Shown here: positions 7,797 to 17,094 of the stretch, piece after piece
Layout of the letters: every line of letters starts with the position of its first letter
How positions within the stretch are numbered: the stretch's first letter is position 1
NCBI GenBank assembly: GCA_900320795.1
Contig: ONTQ01000003.1
Location: forward strand, 1 to 64,000
DNA from: an uncultured Bacteroidales bacterium
Lineage (GTDB): Bacteria > Bacteroidota > Bacteroidia > Bacteroidales > UBA932
Length of the DNA stretch: 64,000 bases
Direction of reading: 5' to 3'
Position numbers and translations under genes: made by a program
Notes under the pieces: model-generated
Databases searched by the model: none
What the model was told of the DNA's origin: nothing
Seen by the model: the letters and a program-made list of their open reading frames with translations, nothing else

Positions 7797-8627
7797 CTAC
7801 AGTTTTTCCGCCCAGCGGGCGAGGCGGGGAGAGCCCAGCAGGCGTACTGCGGCATCCCACCAGCGGGCAGGAAGCACCGCGTGCCAGAATACCATGGTGG
7901 ACGATCCGGAGGCGATGCGGTAGCGGGCGCGGGGGCGCTTGGCAAGCACTGCGCGGCAGATGGCCCGCGTAACCACGGCCGGCTCGGAGAAGAACTTGCC
8001 GGAGAAGCCTTTGCGCATGAGCGAGGCTTCGGCCAGGGCCGGCTCTTCATAGGGCGTGCCCACGGAACTTTCCACAAGGTGGTCGGCCGCGATGAGTCCC
8101 CAGGCAGTGCGGGTGGCGCCCGGCTCGATGAGCACCACATCTACGCCAAACGGTTTCATTTCCATGCGCAGGCAGTCGCTGAAGGCTTCCACCGCATATT
8201 TGGAGACGTGATACCACCCGCCAAAGTACAGACAGGCCTTGCCGGCCACCGAACTGATGTTCACGATGCGGCCATGCCCCTGCGAACGCATTCCGGGCAA
8301 AACCTTCTTGCAAAGTGCCGCCAGGCCGAAAAGATTCACTTCCATTTGCCGTCGGGCTTCCTCCATGGAAACGTTTTCGATGGCCCCGAAATACCCATAT
8401 CCGGCGCAGTTAACCAGGGCGTCCAACGGCCCTGTGACCGCCAGGCAGGCATCGATGGCTGCCTCATCGGATACATCCAGGAAGACGGGGGTGACCCCGA
8501 ATTCCTTCAGGCTTTCCATCTGGGAAACCCTGCGGGCGGCGGCAAAGACCGTATGCCCTTTCCGGGCCAGGGTTTTGGCTGCGTCATACCCAATGCCGCT
8601 GCTAGCGCCGGTAACAAGAATCTTCAT
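7797..8627 (-). CDS. SDR-family oxidoreductase
   Basis: A classical short-chain dehydrogenase/reductase of 276 residues. It shows the nucleotide-binding TGASSGIG (residues 6-13), NCAG, a Ser in NISSV and the catalytic pair YHVSK (Tyr about 139, Lys 143). An Arg-rich AARR after the second strand suggests NADP(H) preference. It is the last gene of the mre operon, 3 bases after the S41 peptidase. The substrate cannot be read from sequence; similar proteins act on lipids, sterols or quinones. Confidence 0.85.
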   Translation of the reverse strand: MKILVTGASSGIGYDAAKTLARKGHTVFAAARRVSQMESLKEFGVTPVFLDVSDEAAIDACLAVTGPLDALVNCAGYGYFGAIENVSMEEARRQMEVNLFGLAALCKKVLPGMRSQGHGRIVNISSVAGKACLYFGGWYHVSKYAVEAFSDCLRMEMKPFGVDVVLIEPGATRTAWGLIAADHLVESSVGTPYEEPALAEASLMRKGFSGKFFSEPAVVTRAICRAVLAKRPRARYRIASGSSTMVFWHAVLPARWWDAAVRLLGSPRLARWAEKL

Positions 8628-8630
8628 AGA

Positions 8631-10067
8631 CTAATACAGAAGGGCCCCGGTCCCCGGCTTTTCGAAAGGCAGCCGTTCCCAAGAGGCCGATTTGGTCGTT
8701 TTGTCACTTACAAAATTGCCCGAGATATAGTTCAGGGCATAGGAGAGCATGGTTTCCGAAGGATCGCCCAGTTGAATTCCGTCACGGGGCGTATCCAAGG
8801 CCTCGATATCGGCCGGGATGCCGGAAGGCATGCTCAGAGTGGCGCCGTTGCAGTCGGCATAGCGGGAAGCAATCACGTAGAGCCCCCAGCCTGTGGTGGC
8901 TTTCTTGCCGGCGACAGCATCCACTTTCGTTTCCTTCGAGGCCAGGTAATCGTAAAACTCCTCGGATTTGAGCAGGTAGCCGCCACAGAATTTTCCATAG
9001 GTATTGCTGCCGATAAGCGTTACGTCCATATAGGGAACCAGGCCGCAGATGAGGGCCTCCGAGGCCGATGCCGTCTGCCCGGTGACAAGGAACCATACGC
9101 GTTTGAGATCCGGGTTTACATCCAGGGTTTTCAGCGTCTTTTTTCCGCTGGAAAGGGTGAGTGTGAAACTGTCGGCGAAGAGAGTTTTCGCTTCGGCCTC
9201 CATGGAAGGCGTGAGGTTCGAATTATAGATGTCCTTGGTGAAGACCGCTTTGGAAGAGACCACGGAAACCGGTGCAATCATGGACCCGAGCACTGTGGCT
9301 GTCGTGACAAATCCGCCGCCGTTGTAGCGGAGGTCCACCACCAGTTCGTCGATGCCGTTCGCCTTGAACTGACTGAAGGCCTCCACCAGGTCTTCGCAGG
9401 CATCCAGGGTGAAATTGGAAAAGTGTAGATATCCCACCTTCTTGTTGCCGACGGTCAGTGTCCGCACCACATTCACAGGATTGGAATACATCTGGACGGC
9501 AGTCATGGTGATGGTGCGCTCGTCCAGCATGCCCATCTGCAGGGTGCCGGGATGGTCAAAGATTTTCTCCGTAAGGACACTTGAATAATTGCTCCGTGTC
9601 AATTCCATTCCGTCAAACGTATTGACGACGTCTCCCCGTTTGAGGCCGGCCATGGAAGCAGGCGAGGAGTCATAGACATAGGTGATGACCATGTAAACGT
9701 GGTTTTCCGCGGCCGTAAGGATAAAATCGAAGCCGAAGCTTTTCCCGTTGCCCGTGACGCTGCTTTCAAACGAGGAGCAGTCCTCCATCAGGGAGGTCCA
9801 CTTGTCCACAACCTGGCTGTTGGCATTGTACCGGCAGGCTTTCACCTTCTCGACGGGATTGTCTCCGTACTTCCAGGTGTCAATTTCGGCAGCCATTTCG
9901 TCGGCCCACAGATAATAGGCCTTCATGTTGTTGAAGGCGAACAGGTTGGCATAATAGGTGGTCGGATCCATGCCGTCCAGCCCGTCATCCGGCTCCGGTT
10001 GTTCTGCAGCCGGTTTGTTGCAGGCGAGGGGCAACAGTATCAGCAAAAGAGGAAAGATTCGTTTCAT
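8631..10067 (-). CDS. S41-family (C-terminal processing) peptidase lipoprotein with PDZ domain
   Basis: The signal peptide ends in a lipobox (LLPLAC), so it is a lipid-anchored envelope protein of 478 residues. An N-terminal S41 region leads into a PDZ-like segment (SMAGLKRGDVVNTFDG). The peptidase core shows VDLRYNGGG and TASASEAL, which contains the nucleophilic Ser, then GSNTYGK with the likely Lys. It lies 3 bases after rodA and 3 bases before the SDR gene in the mre operon, suggesting a role tied to wall growth. The substrate is unknown. Confidence 0.85.
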   Translation of the reverse strand: MKRIFPLLLILLPLACNKPAAEQPEPDDGLDGMDPTTYYANLFAFNNMKAYYLWADEMAAEIDTWKYGDNPVEKVKACRYNANSQVVDKWTSLMEDCSSFESSVTGNGKSFGFDFILTAAENHVYMVITYVYDSSPASMAGLKRGDVVNTFDGMELTRSNYSSVLTEKIFDHPGTLQMGMLDERTITMTAVQMYSNPVNVVRTLTVGNKKVGYLHFSNFTLDACEDLVEAFSQFKANGIDELVVDLRYNGGGFVTTATVLGSMIAPVSVVSSKAVFTKDIYNSNLTPSMEAEAKTLFADSFTLTLSSGKKTLKTLDVNPDLKRVWFLVTGQTASASEALICGLVPYMDVTLIGSNTYGKFCGGYLLKSEEFYDYLASKETKVDAVAGKKATTGWGLYVIASRYADCNGATLSMPSGIPADIEALDTPRDGIQLGDPSETMLSYALNYISGNFVSDKTTKSASWERLPFEKPGTGALLY

Positions 10068-10070
10068 AAG

Positions 10071-11594
10071 TTAAAAATACTTCTTTTCATCCCGGTACAA
10101 AGATAAGAAAATAAATATCAGGATGGTAAAGGCCCATAGCGAAGAACCGCCATAAGAGAGCAGCGGCAAAGGAATGCCGATGACCGGCATCAGTCCTATC
10201 GTCATGCCCACGTTGATGAAAAGATGCATGAAAATGCAGGCTGCCACGCAGTATCCGTAGGTCCGGGTGAATTTGTCCCGGCACGACTCCGCATCGATCA
10301 GGATACGGGCAATCAGGAAAACATACAGGCCGACCACCAGCAGGCAGCCCAGGAAGCCCCATTCTTCGCCTACCGTGCAGAAAATGAAGTCTGTAGCCTG
10401 TTCCGGGACAAAGCCGAAAGTGGTTTGCGTCCCATGCAGAAAGCCCTTGCCCGTGAGCCCGCCGGAACCGATGGCAATCTTGGACTGGTTCACATTATAG
10501 CCCATACCGGCCGGATCTTCCCGCATGCCCAGCAGCACTTCGATTCGGCCCCGCTGATGTGGCTGAAGCACGTTCTCGAAAATGTAGTCCGTGGAGAAAA
10601 CCAGCACGATACCAATCAGAAAGACGGCCAGCGAAATGGCCAGGAAGGCATCCCGGTCCTTGTAGGCCCGCCAGGCCAGCCAGGGAAGTGCAAGAAGGCA
10701 CAGCCCCAGGAAGATATACAGCGGCTTCACCTTCAGGATGAAACTCCAGAAGTAGTGGTAATCCTCGTCCGGAGCGGGCACCCACACCCGTGCCGACAGC
10801 CATTCCATCCGGGCATTCACCAAAGAGCAGAGCCAGTCATGGAAAAGGGGAAGGAGGCCCATCAGCAGCACAACCCCGCCGCCGATGAGCAGACGCTTCC
10901 AACGCCGAGACGGAGGGCCCATCGCTACGTTGCAAAGGACCAGGAAGCCCACCAGAATCAGGATAGACCAGTAGGGACCCAGGGTCAAGGTACTGATAAA
11001 CAGGCCGATGACAAGACCGATACCGCCCAGCCACCAACCTGAGAGCCCCTCCCGGTACAAGACGAAGATGAACCCGGCATATACCAGGGCGCTGCCGGTC
11101 TCACTCTCTGCGACAATCACCAGCATGGGCAGGGCGATGACGAAGACTGCGGTCCAGAAATCCTTCCAGCGGGTAATCCTGAAACTCTGCTGGCTCAGCA
11201 CATAGGACAACAGCAGGGAGGTGGAGATCTTGGAAATCTCGGCCGGCTGAAAACGGATAGGACCCAGGTCGAACCACGAATGGGACCCTTTTACGTCGCT
11301 GGAGACAAAGATGACCAGCACCAGAAGCCCCACGACAAAAGCGTAGAAGGGAATGCACACCGCCTCCCACAGGCGGGGCGGAATCAGGTACAGGATGGCG
11401 GCCGCAAGCCCCAGGGAAGTGAGAATCCATACGAACTGCTTCCCCGCCCGGGAACTCCATTCCAGCAGGGATCCTGGTTCGGAGGTATGCGTCGCGGCGA
11501 AAATGTTCACCCAGCCGATGAGCACCAGCACCAGGTAAATGCCGATGAGCCACCAGTCTACGGACTGTCGGGTATGTGCCTTCCGCTCAGTCAT
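10071..11594 (-). CDS. rodA: Rod shape-determining protein RodA (SEDS glycosyltransferase)
   Basis: A multi-pass SEDS protein of 507 residues that polymerises lipid II into glycan during cell elongation together with PBP2. Family signs include FQPAEISKI in the N-terminal half and GLMPVIGIPLPLLSYGGSS near the end. It has a longer central loop than the E. coli protein, as is usual in Bacteroidetes. Its start overlaps the mrdA stop by 8 bases, so translation is coupled to its partner transpeptidase. Confidence 0.95.
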   Translation of the reverse strand: MTERKAHTRQSVDWWLIGIYLVLVLIGWVNIFAATHTSEPGSLLEWSSRAGKQFVWILTSLGLAAAILYLIPPRLWEAVCIPFYAFVVGLLVLVIFVSSDVKGSHSWFDLGPIRFQPAEISKISTSLLLSYVLSQQSFRITRWKDFWTAVFVIALPMLVIVAESETGSALVYAGFIFVLYREGLSGWWLGGIGLVIGLFISTLTLGPYWSILILVGFLVLCNVAMGPPSRRWKRLLIGGGVVLLMGLLPLFHDWLCSLVNARMEWLSARVWVPAPDEDYHYFWSFILKVKPLYIFLGLCLLALPWLAWRAYKDRDAFLAISLAVFLIGIVLVFSTDYIFENVLQPHQRGRIEVLLGMREDPAGMGYNVNQSKIAIGSGGLTGKGFLHGTQTTFGFVPEQATDFIFCTVGEEWGFLGCLLVVGLYVFLIARILIDAESCRDKFTRTYGYCVAACIFMHLFINVGMTIGLMPVIGIPLPLLSYGGSSLWAFTILIFIFLSLYRDEKKYF

Positions 11595-13428
11595 GTTTTA
11601 CACGGGCCATCAGATCGGCCTTTTTCATTCTTTCTTCCAGGTCGGTGCGTCTGACCTGGCCTTTGAGATATTTTTCGACCATCAGGGATGCAATGGGGGC
11701 GGCATAGGTGGCTCCGAATCCGCCGTTTTCCACATAGGCGGCGATGGCAATCTTCGGATCGTCCATGGGGGCGAAGCAGATGAAGACGGAGTTGTCGGCC
11801 CCCCGGGGATTCTGCGCCGTGCCGGTTTTACCGCAGATGTTCAGGGAATCCACATGTGCAATCCAGGCCGTTCCACCCATGCCCGCTCCTGAATTCACAG
11901 CCCGCCACATTCCCTTGACGAGCTTGGGGAAGTGAACGGTGTCCACTTTCGTGTACTGTGGCTCGTAAAACCGTTCCTCGATTTCCACGCCTTCCGAAGC
12001 CTTGATGATGTGCGGGATGAAGTAGTGCCCGCGGTTGGCGATGGTGGCGCAGAGGTTCGCCAGATGCATGGGCGTAGCCAGGATTTCTCCCTGGCCGATG
12101 GAGAGCGATATCACGGTGGTGGAATTCCACCGCCCGCGGCCATAGGCGCGGTTGTAGGTCTTGGACGTGGGGATGCTGCCGGACAGTTCGGCCGGGAAAT
12201 CGCTGCCCAGTTTTCGGCCGAAGCCAAAGCTCTCCACGTACTCGTGCCAGGCATCCAGGCCATCGGCCACGGAACCGTATTTGCGGTTGTCCAGGATGTT
12301 CTTGAGCACATAGCAGTAGTAGGCATTGCAGGACATCATGATGCTCTCTTCCATGTTGATAGGGCTCTTGTGTCCGTGACAGCCCAGTTTGTGCCCGGCG
12401 CCGAAATGGTAGCCGTGCGAGCAGGGATACATCATCTCCGGCCGCAGGACGCCTTCCTGCAGGCCGATCAGACCGTTTACCAGTTTGAAAACCGATCCCG
12501 GAGGGTAGGAGGCCTGCACGGCCCGGTTGTACATGGGTTTGTAGGGGTTCTGGGCGATTTCTGCATAGTGTTTGCCGATATCGGCCAGTTGGTCCACGTC
12601 GATTCCGGGGGAGGAGACCAGCGCCAGGATTTCTCCGGTTGAGGGCTCGATGGCCACCACGCTGCCCACCTTGTTTTGCATGAGTTCCTGGCCGTATTGC
12701 TGGAGTGTGGCATCAATGGTGGTGGTGATGTTCTTTCCGGGGATGGCTTCTTTGTCCTCCGCTCCGTCCCTATAGGGCTGTTCAATCTGGTTGCGGGAGT
12801 TCCTCAGGTAGATGTGATAGCCCTTTTCCCCCCGGAGATCGGCCTCACGGGCGGCTTCGATGCCGGTCATGCCGGCATAGTCCCCGCTGCGGTATTCTCC
12901 AGGATGCCGGTTGATGTAATCCTGGTCCACCTCCGATACATAGCCCAGGAGGTTTCCGCCGGCGTTCACGGGGTAGTATCGGATGCCGCGGACCTGTCCC
13001 CGGAAGCCGGGGAAGCGGTATTTTACTTCATCGAAACGCATGTAAGTTTCGGCTGGAACCATGCGAAGCATCGTGACCCCCTGCGAGCCGATGGTGGAGC
13101 GCCGCTTGCGGTATTCCTGCAGCCGGCCGCGGATGAATTCCGGCGTAACGTTCAGCACGGTGGCCAGTGCCACGGTGTCGAAGGCCTGCACTTCGCGGGG
13201 ATTCACCAGGATGTCGTAGGCGACTTTGTTTCCCACCAGAATCTCTCCGTTGCGGTCGTAGATGACGCCCCGGGTAGGGTAGATGGTCTCATAGATGGTG
13301 GAATTGCGGTCAGCATCTTCTTTGTACCGGTCGTCCAGGACCTGCAGCGAAAAAATCTTGCCCAGGAGGATGGCTGCCGCCACTCCCAGGCCGATCAGCA
13401 GACGGATATGACGTCCGTCCGCACTCAT
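11587..13428 (-). CDS. mrdA: Penicillin-binding protein 2 (elongasome transpeptidase)
   Basis: A class B PBP of 613 residues with an N-terminal membrane anchor and PBP dimer domain, then the transpeptidase domain. The catalytic motifs are SVFK with Ser about 312 (in YPPGSVFKL), SCN (MMSCNAYY) and KTG (CGKTGTAQ, about 533). It cross-links peptidoglycan in the side wall as partner of RodA. Its start overlaps the mreD stop by 4 bases. Confidence 0.95.
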   Translation of the reverse strand: MSADGRHIRLLIGLGVAAAILLGKIFSLQVLDDRYKEDADRNSTIYETIYPTRGVIYDRNGEILVGNKVAYDILVNPREVQAFDTVALATVLNVTPEFIRGRLQEYRKRRSTIGSQGVTMLRMVPAETYMRFDEVKYRFPGFRGQVRGIRYYPVNAGGNLLGYVSEVDQDYINRHPGEYRSGDYAGMTGIEAAREADLRGEKGYHIYLRNSRNQIEQPYRDGAEDKEAIPGKNITTTIDATLQQYGQELMQNKVGSVVAIEPSTGEILALVSSPGIDVDQLADIGKHYAEIAQNPYKPMYNRAVQASYPPGSVFKLVNGLIGLQEGVLRPEMMYPCSHGYHFGAGHKLGCHGHKSPINMEESIMMSCNAYYCYVLKNILDNRKYGSVADGLDAWHEYVESFGFGRKLGSDFPAELSGSIPTSKTYNRAYGRGRWNSTTVISLSIGQGEILATPMHLANLCATIANRGHYFIPHIIKASEGVEIEERFYEPQYTKVDTVHFPKLVKGMWRAVNSGAGMGGTAWIAHVDSLNICGKTGTAQNPRGADNSVFICFAPMDDPKIAIAAYVENGGFGATYAAPIASLMVEKYLKGQVRRTDLEERMKKADLMARVKHD

Positions 13429-13937
13429 TTGCCGGATTCAGAGGCCAGTACGTTCAGGGCAATGAGTGACACCAGGAAGCCGGCCCCCAGTGAGGCGAGA
13501 AAACGGTACAGGTTGAACATCATGGGGCGCATGCCGGCCCCGTCGGCCCAGATATAGACCGCCAGGAACAGCGCCTGTGCCAGCAGAAGGGCCAGTCCCA
13601 CCTGGGCAAAACCGCTGCTGCGGAGGGTGAAATCTTCCTTGCGGGCGAAGATTTCCTTGCCGAAGATGAGCTGGATGATGGTGTTTCGCAGAAAAGCCAC
13701 CGGAACGAGGGCCAGGGCATTGAGGCCCAGCACGCCTTCTGAGAGCAGGTCCACTGTGATGCCGGTCGCAAAGGCGATGAGCATCGTCCAGAAAGTGCTG
13801 ATCCGGGTAGAAATGCACAGAACCATCACGGGGAGGATGCTGAGCATGATATAGGGGGTAACCCGGAAGAAGTTACTGATAATCAACTGTGCCACAAGCA
13901 GCAGGAGGTAGGCAATCCAGAAAGTTTTGTTTCTCAT
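13425..13937 (-). CDS. mreD: Rod shape-determining membrane protein MreD
   Basis: A hydrophobic protein of 170 residues with about five transmembrane segments. Sequence is weakly conserved in this family; identification rests on length, topology and position between mreC and mrdA. It overlaps both neighbours by 4 bases, typical of a tightly coupled operon. It belongs to the MreBCD-RodA-PBP2 elongation complex in the inner membrane. Confidence 0.9.
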   Translation of the reverse strand: MRNKTFWIAYLLLLVAQLIISNFFRVTPYIMLSILPVMVLCISTRISTFWTMLIAFATGITVDLLSEGVLGLNALALVPVAFLRNTIIQLIFGKEIFARKEDFTLRSSGFAQVGLALLLAQALFLAVYIWADGAGMRPMMFNLYRFLASLGAGFLVSLIALNVLASESGK

Positions 13938-14743
13938 GGCTTGAACTCCTCTATTTCGTCAAAAGCGTTGTTGTGGACCACGCTTACATAACGGATGGCA
14001 CTGAAATCCTGGAACAGGGAAACGGAGATTTCGTGAGTGGCGCCGTTCACTACCCTGGCCTCTCCGGCGATGCCCAGCGGAATGTCCGGCGGAAACAGCA
14101 GCGAATGGCCGCTGGTGTACACGGTATCTCCTTTCTGAAAACGATATTGCAGGGGGATCTCCTTGAGGATGGCTCCGTTGGAGCGGACTCCGTCCCAGAC
14201 AAGCAGGCCGCTGCCCCCTTCGTTCCCCAGCCGGGCGCTGATGGAAATGTCGCTGTTCTGGAAGGAAAAGGCAAAAGCGTGATGTTCGCTTACGGCGTCC
14301 ACGATGCCCACTACCCCGTTGGGCGTGATGATACCGGACTTTTCCTGGATGCCGTCTTCGAATCCGCGGTTGAGGATGAGGTAGTTATGCTGCTTGTTGC
14401 GGCTCACTTTCACCACCTCGGCCGCCACCATGGAAAAGCCGGGCCGGTGCAGGGTGTCCAGGCTTTCGATGTGCGCTTCCCGCATGCGCTCCCGGGCCAG
14501 CTCCAATTCCTGCATCAGGCGGAAGTTCTCATCAGAGAGTTTCCGATTCGTGGCGGAGAGTGAAAAATAAGAGCGGATGTTCTGGGATGCGCCCCAGACC
14601 GTTCCCATGAACACGTGGGCGCCGCGGGCAACCCAGACCCGCTGCAATGCGGCGTTACGGGTGACCATTTGCAACGCCGCGATCTCCAGGACAATGAAGA
14701 CCGCGAAGTTGAAAAGTCTGGGAAGAAGCCGTTGCCGCTTCAT
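13934..14743 (-). CDS. mreC: Rod shape-determining protein MreC
   Basis: 269 residues: one N-terminal membrane helix, a coiled coil (about 65-105) and the periplasmic MreC beta domain with NGVVGIVDAVSEHHAF and SGLLVWDG motifs. It forms the periplasmic scaffold of the elongasome and contacts PBP2. It starts 3 bases after the mreB stop codon. Confidence 0.95.
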   Translation of the reverse strand: MKRQRLLPRLFNFAVFIVLEIAALQMVTRNAALQRVWVARGAHVFMGTVWGASQNIRSYFSLSATNRKLSDENFRLMQELELARERMREAHIESLDTLHRPGFSMVAAEVVKVSRNKQHNYLILNRGFEDGIQEKSGIITPNGVVGIVDAVSEHHAFAFSFQNSDISISARLGNEGGSGLLVWDGVRSNGAILKEIPLQYRFQKGDTVYTSGHSLLFPPDIPLGIAGEARVVNGATHEISVSLFQDFSAIRYVSVVHNNAFDEIEEFKP

Positions 14744-14746
14744 GGG

Positions 14747-15769
14747 TTAACGCATGAGGAAGGAGTAATTCTCTGTGTTTTTGAGGGCGATGCAGGTGCC
14801 GCGGGCCACGGCGCGAAGCGGGTCTTCGGCTACGTGGAACGGGATGTTCACCTTTTCTGAGAGGCGTTTGTCAAGACCACGCAGCAGGGCTCCGCCGCCG
14901 CTCAGGAAGATACCGTTTTCGACGATATCCGAGTACAGTTCCGGCGGGGTCTGCTCCAGGACTTGCTGGATGGAGGTTTCCAGGCGGGCGATGGACTTGT
15001 CCAGGCAGTGGGCAATCTCCTGATAGGGGATGAGAGCCTCTACCGGGTGGCCGGTCATGAGGTTGGGACCGCGCACCAGGAACGGTTCAGGTTCTTCGTC
15101 CAGGTTGGGGATGACGGCGCCTACGGCAATCTTGATCTTTTCGGCCGTGGTTTCACCCACTTTGATTACATGCTGCTGGCGGAGGTAGTTCTGGATGTCG
15201 GCCGTGAAAACGTCTCCGGCTACGCGGATGGATTCCTGCTGAACGATCCCGCCCAGGGAGATGACGGCGATTTCCGTGGTGCCGCCTCCGATATCCACGA
15301 CCATATTGCCCTTGGGCGCCTCCACGTCCAGGCCGATACCCAGGGCGGCGGCCATGGGCTCATAGATGAGATAGACATCGCGTCCGCCGGCGTGCTCGGA
15401 AGAGTCGCGGACGGCACGGATTTCCACTTCGGTGGAGCCGGAAGGAATGCCCACCACCAGTTTGAGGTTGGGGGCGAAGAGGCTGTGGTGACGGGAATTC
15501 ACCTGCTTGATGAAACCACGGATCATCATTTCCGCGGCGTTGAAGTCTGCAATAACACCATCCCGGAGCGGACGAACCGTCTTGATGCCGGGATTGGTCT
15601 TTTCGTGCATCAGTTTTGCCTTCTGGCCCAGGGCGATGCACTTGCCGGAATGGTTGTCGATGGCTACGATGGACGGTTCGTCCAGGGCAATCTGGTCATT
15701 TTGGAAAATGACGGTGTTGGCGGTGCCCAGATCGATAGCCAGTTCTTGGTTTAGGAAACGAAAAGCCAT
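14747..15769 (-). CDS. mreB: Actin-like cell-shape ATPase MreB
   Basis: 340 residues, the usual MreB length. Nucleotide-binding motifs are visible: DLGTANTVI (phosphate 1), DIGGGTTEIAVIS (phosphate 2) and SGGGALLRGLD (adenosine). It forms membrane-associated filaments that guide wall synthesis. It is the first gene of a seven-gene operon running to the SDR gene at 7797. Unlike many MreB proteins, no obvious N-terminal amphipathic extension beyond MAFRFL is present. Confidence 0.97.
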   Translation of the reverse strand: MAFRFLNQELAIDLGTANTVIFQNDQIALDEPSIVAIDNHSGKCIALGQKAKLMHEKTNPGIKTVRPLRDGVIADFNAAEMMIRGFIKQVNSRHHSLFAPNLKLVVGIPSGSTEVEIRAVRDSSEHAGGRDVYLIYEPMAAALGIGLDVEAPKGNMVVDIGGGTTEIAVISLGGIVQQESIRVAGDVFTADIQNYLRQQHVIKVGETTAEKIKIAVGAVIPNLDEEPEPFLVRGPNLMTGHPVEALIPYQEIAHCLDKSIARLETSIQQVLEQTPPELYSDIVENGIFLSGGGALLRGLDKRLSEKVNIPFHVAEDPLRAVARGTCIALKNTENYSFLMR

Positions 15770-15800
15770 TATGCTGATTTGTTTTTATTCTAATAACCTC

Positions 15801-15808
15801 CAAAATTA
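15801..15808 (-). promoter_or_regulatory. -7 element of the mre operon
   Basis: On the minus strand TAATTTTG fits TAnnTTTG, with a GGAGG directly after it and the mreB ATG about 30 bases on. It is back to back with the ispD promoter. Confidence 0.55.
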
Positions 15809-15819
15809 CAAAAAATTAT

Positions 15820-15827
15820 TATATTCG
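15820..15827 (+). promoter_or_regulatory. Likely -7 element of ispD
   Basis: TATATTCG differs from TAnnTTTG by one base and lies 18 bases before the ispD ATG at 15846. Confidence 0.4.
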
Positions 15828-15845
15828 CGAAAAGAAGTTTGTCGG

Positions 15846-16550
15846 ATGGAAGGAAAAAAGTTTCTGATCGTTACGGCGGGCGGGACCGGAACCCGGATGG
15901 GGGCAGCCCTTCCCAAGCAGTTCCTGCCTCTTGGCGGAGTGCCCATCCTGCGCCGGACAATGGAGGTTTTCTTAAGGGCCGTTCCTGATATTCAGGTGAT
16001 TACCGTACTTCCGGAGGCCCACATAGATTACTGGAGAACGTATTGCGTAAAGGAGAATTTCCTATGCCCGCAGCGTCTGGTCAAAGGCGGTTTTACCAGA
16101 TTCCATTCGGTGAAGAATGCCTTGAAATATGTTCCGGATCAGGCGGTGGTCGCCGTCCATGACGGCGTCCGTCCGCTCATCACTCCGGGGAAAATCCGGG
16201 AACTCTTCGAGGCGGTGCTCAACGCTCCGGCCGTGATTCCGGTACTGCCGGTTACCGATACGCTCAAAGTCATCGACCGGAAGGACGGGAAACTGGTCAG
16301 CAGCGGCGAACAGATTGATCGAAGCCGGATTTACGGTGCCCAGACACCGCAGGTTTTCCAGGCGGCTTTCCTCAAGGCCGCCTATGGACAACAGTATGAC
16401 ACGCTGTTCACCGACGACGCCTCCGTGGCAGAGCGATACGGCATACCGCTCACCTTCGTGGAAGGAGAGCGGTTCAATCTCAAAATCACCACCCCGGAAG
16501 ACCTGGTGCTGGCCTCCGCCATCATCGATTCTACGCTGCGTTCAGAATGA
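15846..16550 (+). CDS. ispD: 2-C-methyl-D-erythritol 4-phosphate cytidylyltransferase
   Basis: Joins CTP and MEP to form CDP-ME in the non-mevalonate isoprenoid pathway. The start at 15846 gives MEGKKFLIVTAGGTGTRMGA, the CTP-binding Gly-rich loop; the frame extends upstream but only as antisense to mreB. Further family signs are KQFLPLGG, HDGVRPL, IYGAQTPQVF and TDDASVAERYG. The product is 234 residues, normal length. Its last codons lie in a degenerate copy of a dispersed repeat (see 16527), and it stops 4 bases from the convergent Lrp gene. Confidence 0.95.
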   Translation: MEGKKFLIVTAGGTGTRMGAALPKQFLPLGGVPILRRTMEVFLRAVPDIQVITVLPEAHIDYWRTYCVKENFLCPQRLVKGGFTRFHSVKNALKYVPDQAVVAVHDGVRPLITPGKIRELFEAVLNAPAVIPVLPVTDTLKVIDRKDGKLVSSGEQIDRSRIYGAQTPQVFQAAFLKAAYGQQYDTLFTDDASVAERYGIPLTFVEGERFNLKITTPEDLVLASAIIDSTLRSE

Positions 16551-16552
16551 CG
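16527..16552 (+). repeat. Degenerate copy of the GATTCTTCGCTTCGCTCAG dispersed repeat in the ispD tail
   Basis: About 21 of 25 positions match the copies at 42622-42648 and 52812-52838. It supplies the last codons and stop of ispD. Confidence 0.4.
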
Positions 16553-16554
16553 GC

Positions 16555-17049
16555 CTAGTCCCTGCCGGTGTAGGTCGTCGATTTGAATTCTTTTACCCAG
16601 ACCTGCCGTTCGATGGGTTCGTCCAGGGAAATCATGGTATCCGTAGACTGGATGTAGGGAATCTTCTGGATGGTGTTCAGGAGCACTTCCATCAAGTGGT
16701 CATTGTCCAGGCAGTAAAGCTTGGCCAGGATGGCATATTTGCCGGTTACAAAATGACACTCCACGATTTCCGGAATCTTTTTCAGGTTGGCAATCACCTC
16801 CGGATACTTGGTGGATTCTGAAAGGGAAATGCTCACATAGGCGCACACATTGAGTCCCAGGGCCTGCGGCTTCACCTGCAGACGGGATCCCGTAATGACA
16901 CCGTTGGCCTCCAGTCTTTTATACCGCTGATGGATAGCGGCACCGGACACACCGCATTCCCGGGCAATCTCCAGGAACGGCATGCGTGCATTTTTTACCA
17001 GGAACGAGAGAATTTTCTGATCAATCTGGTCGATGTGATAACTTGCCAT
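16555..17049 (-). CDS. Lrp/AsnC-family transcriptional regulator
   Basis: 164 residues: an N-terminal winged HTH (about 5-60; IDQKILSFLVKNAR, then CGVSGAAIHQRYKRLEANGVI) and a C-terminal RAM/Lrp ligand-binding domain (AYVSISLS, CHFVTGKYAILAKLYC). These proteins form octamer-like assemblies and sense amino acids. The regulon is unknown. A promoter element (minus-strand TACATTTG, 17084-17077) precedes it, in the 45-bp gap to the topA stop codon. Confidence 0.9.
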   Translation of the reverse strand: MASYHIDQIDQKILSFLVKNARMPFLEIARECGVSGAAIHQRYKRLEANGVITGSRLQVKPQALGLNVCAYVSISLSESTKYPEVIANLKKIPEIVECHFVTGKYAILAKLYCLDNDHLMEVLLNTIQKIPYIQSTDTMISLDEPIERQVWVKEFKSTTYTGRD

Positions 17050-17076
17050 TTGCTTTCAGTTTTTAACTAACCAATA

Positions 17077-17084
17077 CAAATGTA
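17077..17084 (-). promoter_or_regulatory. -7 element of the Lrp-family gene
   Basis: Minus-strand TACATTTG matches TAnnTTTG, 27 bases before the ATG at 17049. Confidence 0.5.
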
Positions 17085-17094
17085 CAATTTTTTT

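Noticed and set aside
7626..9428. A 600-codon plus-strand frame
   Set aside because: Antisense to the SDR and S41 genes, low-complexity composition and no domain; it is an effect of GC-rich codon use.
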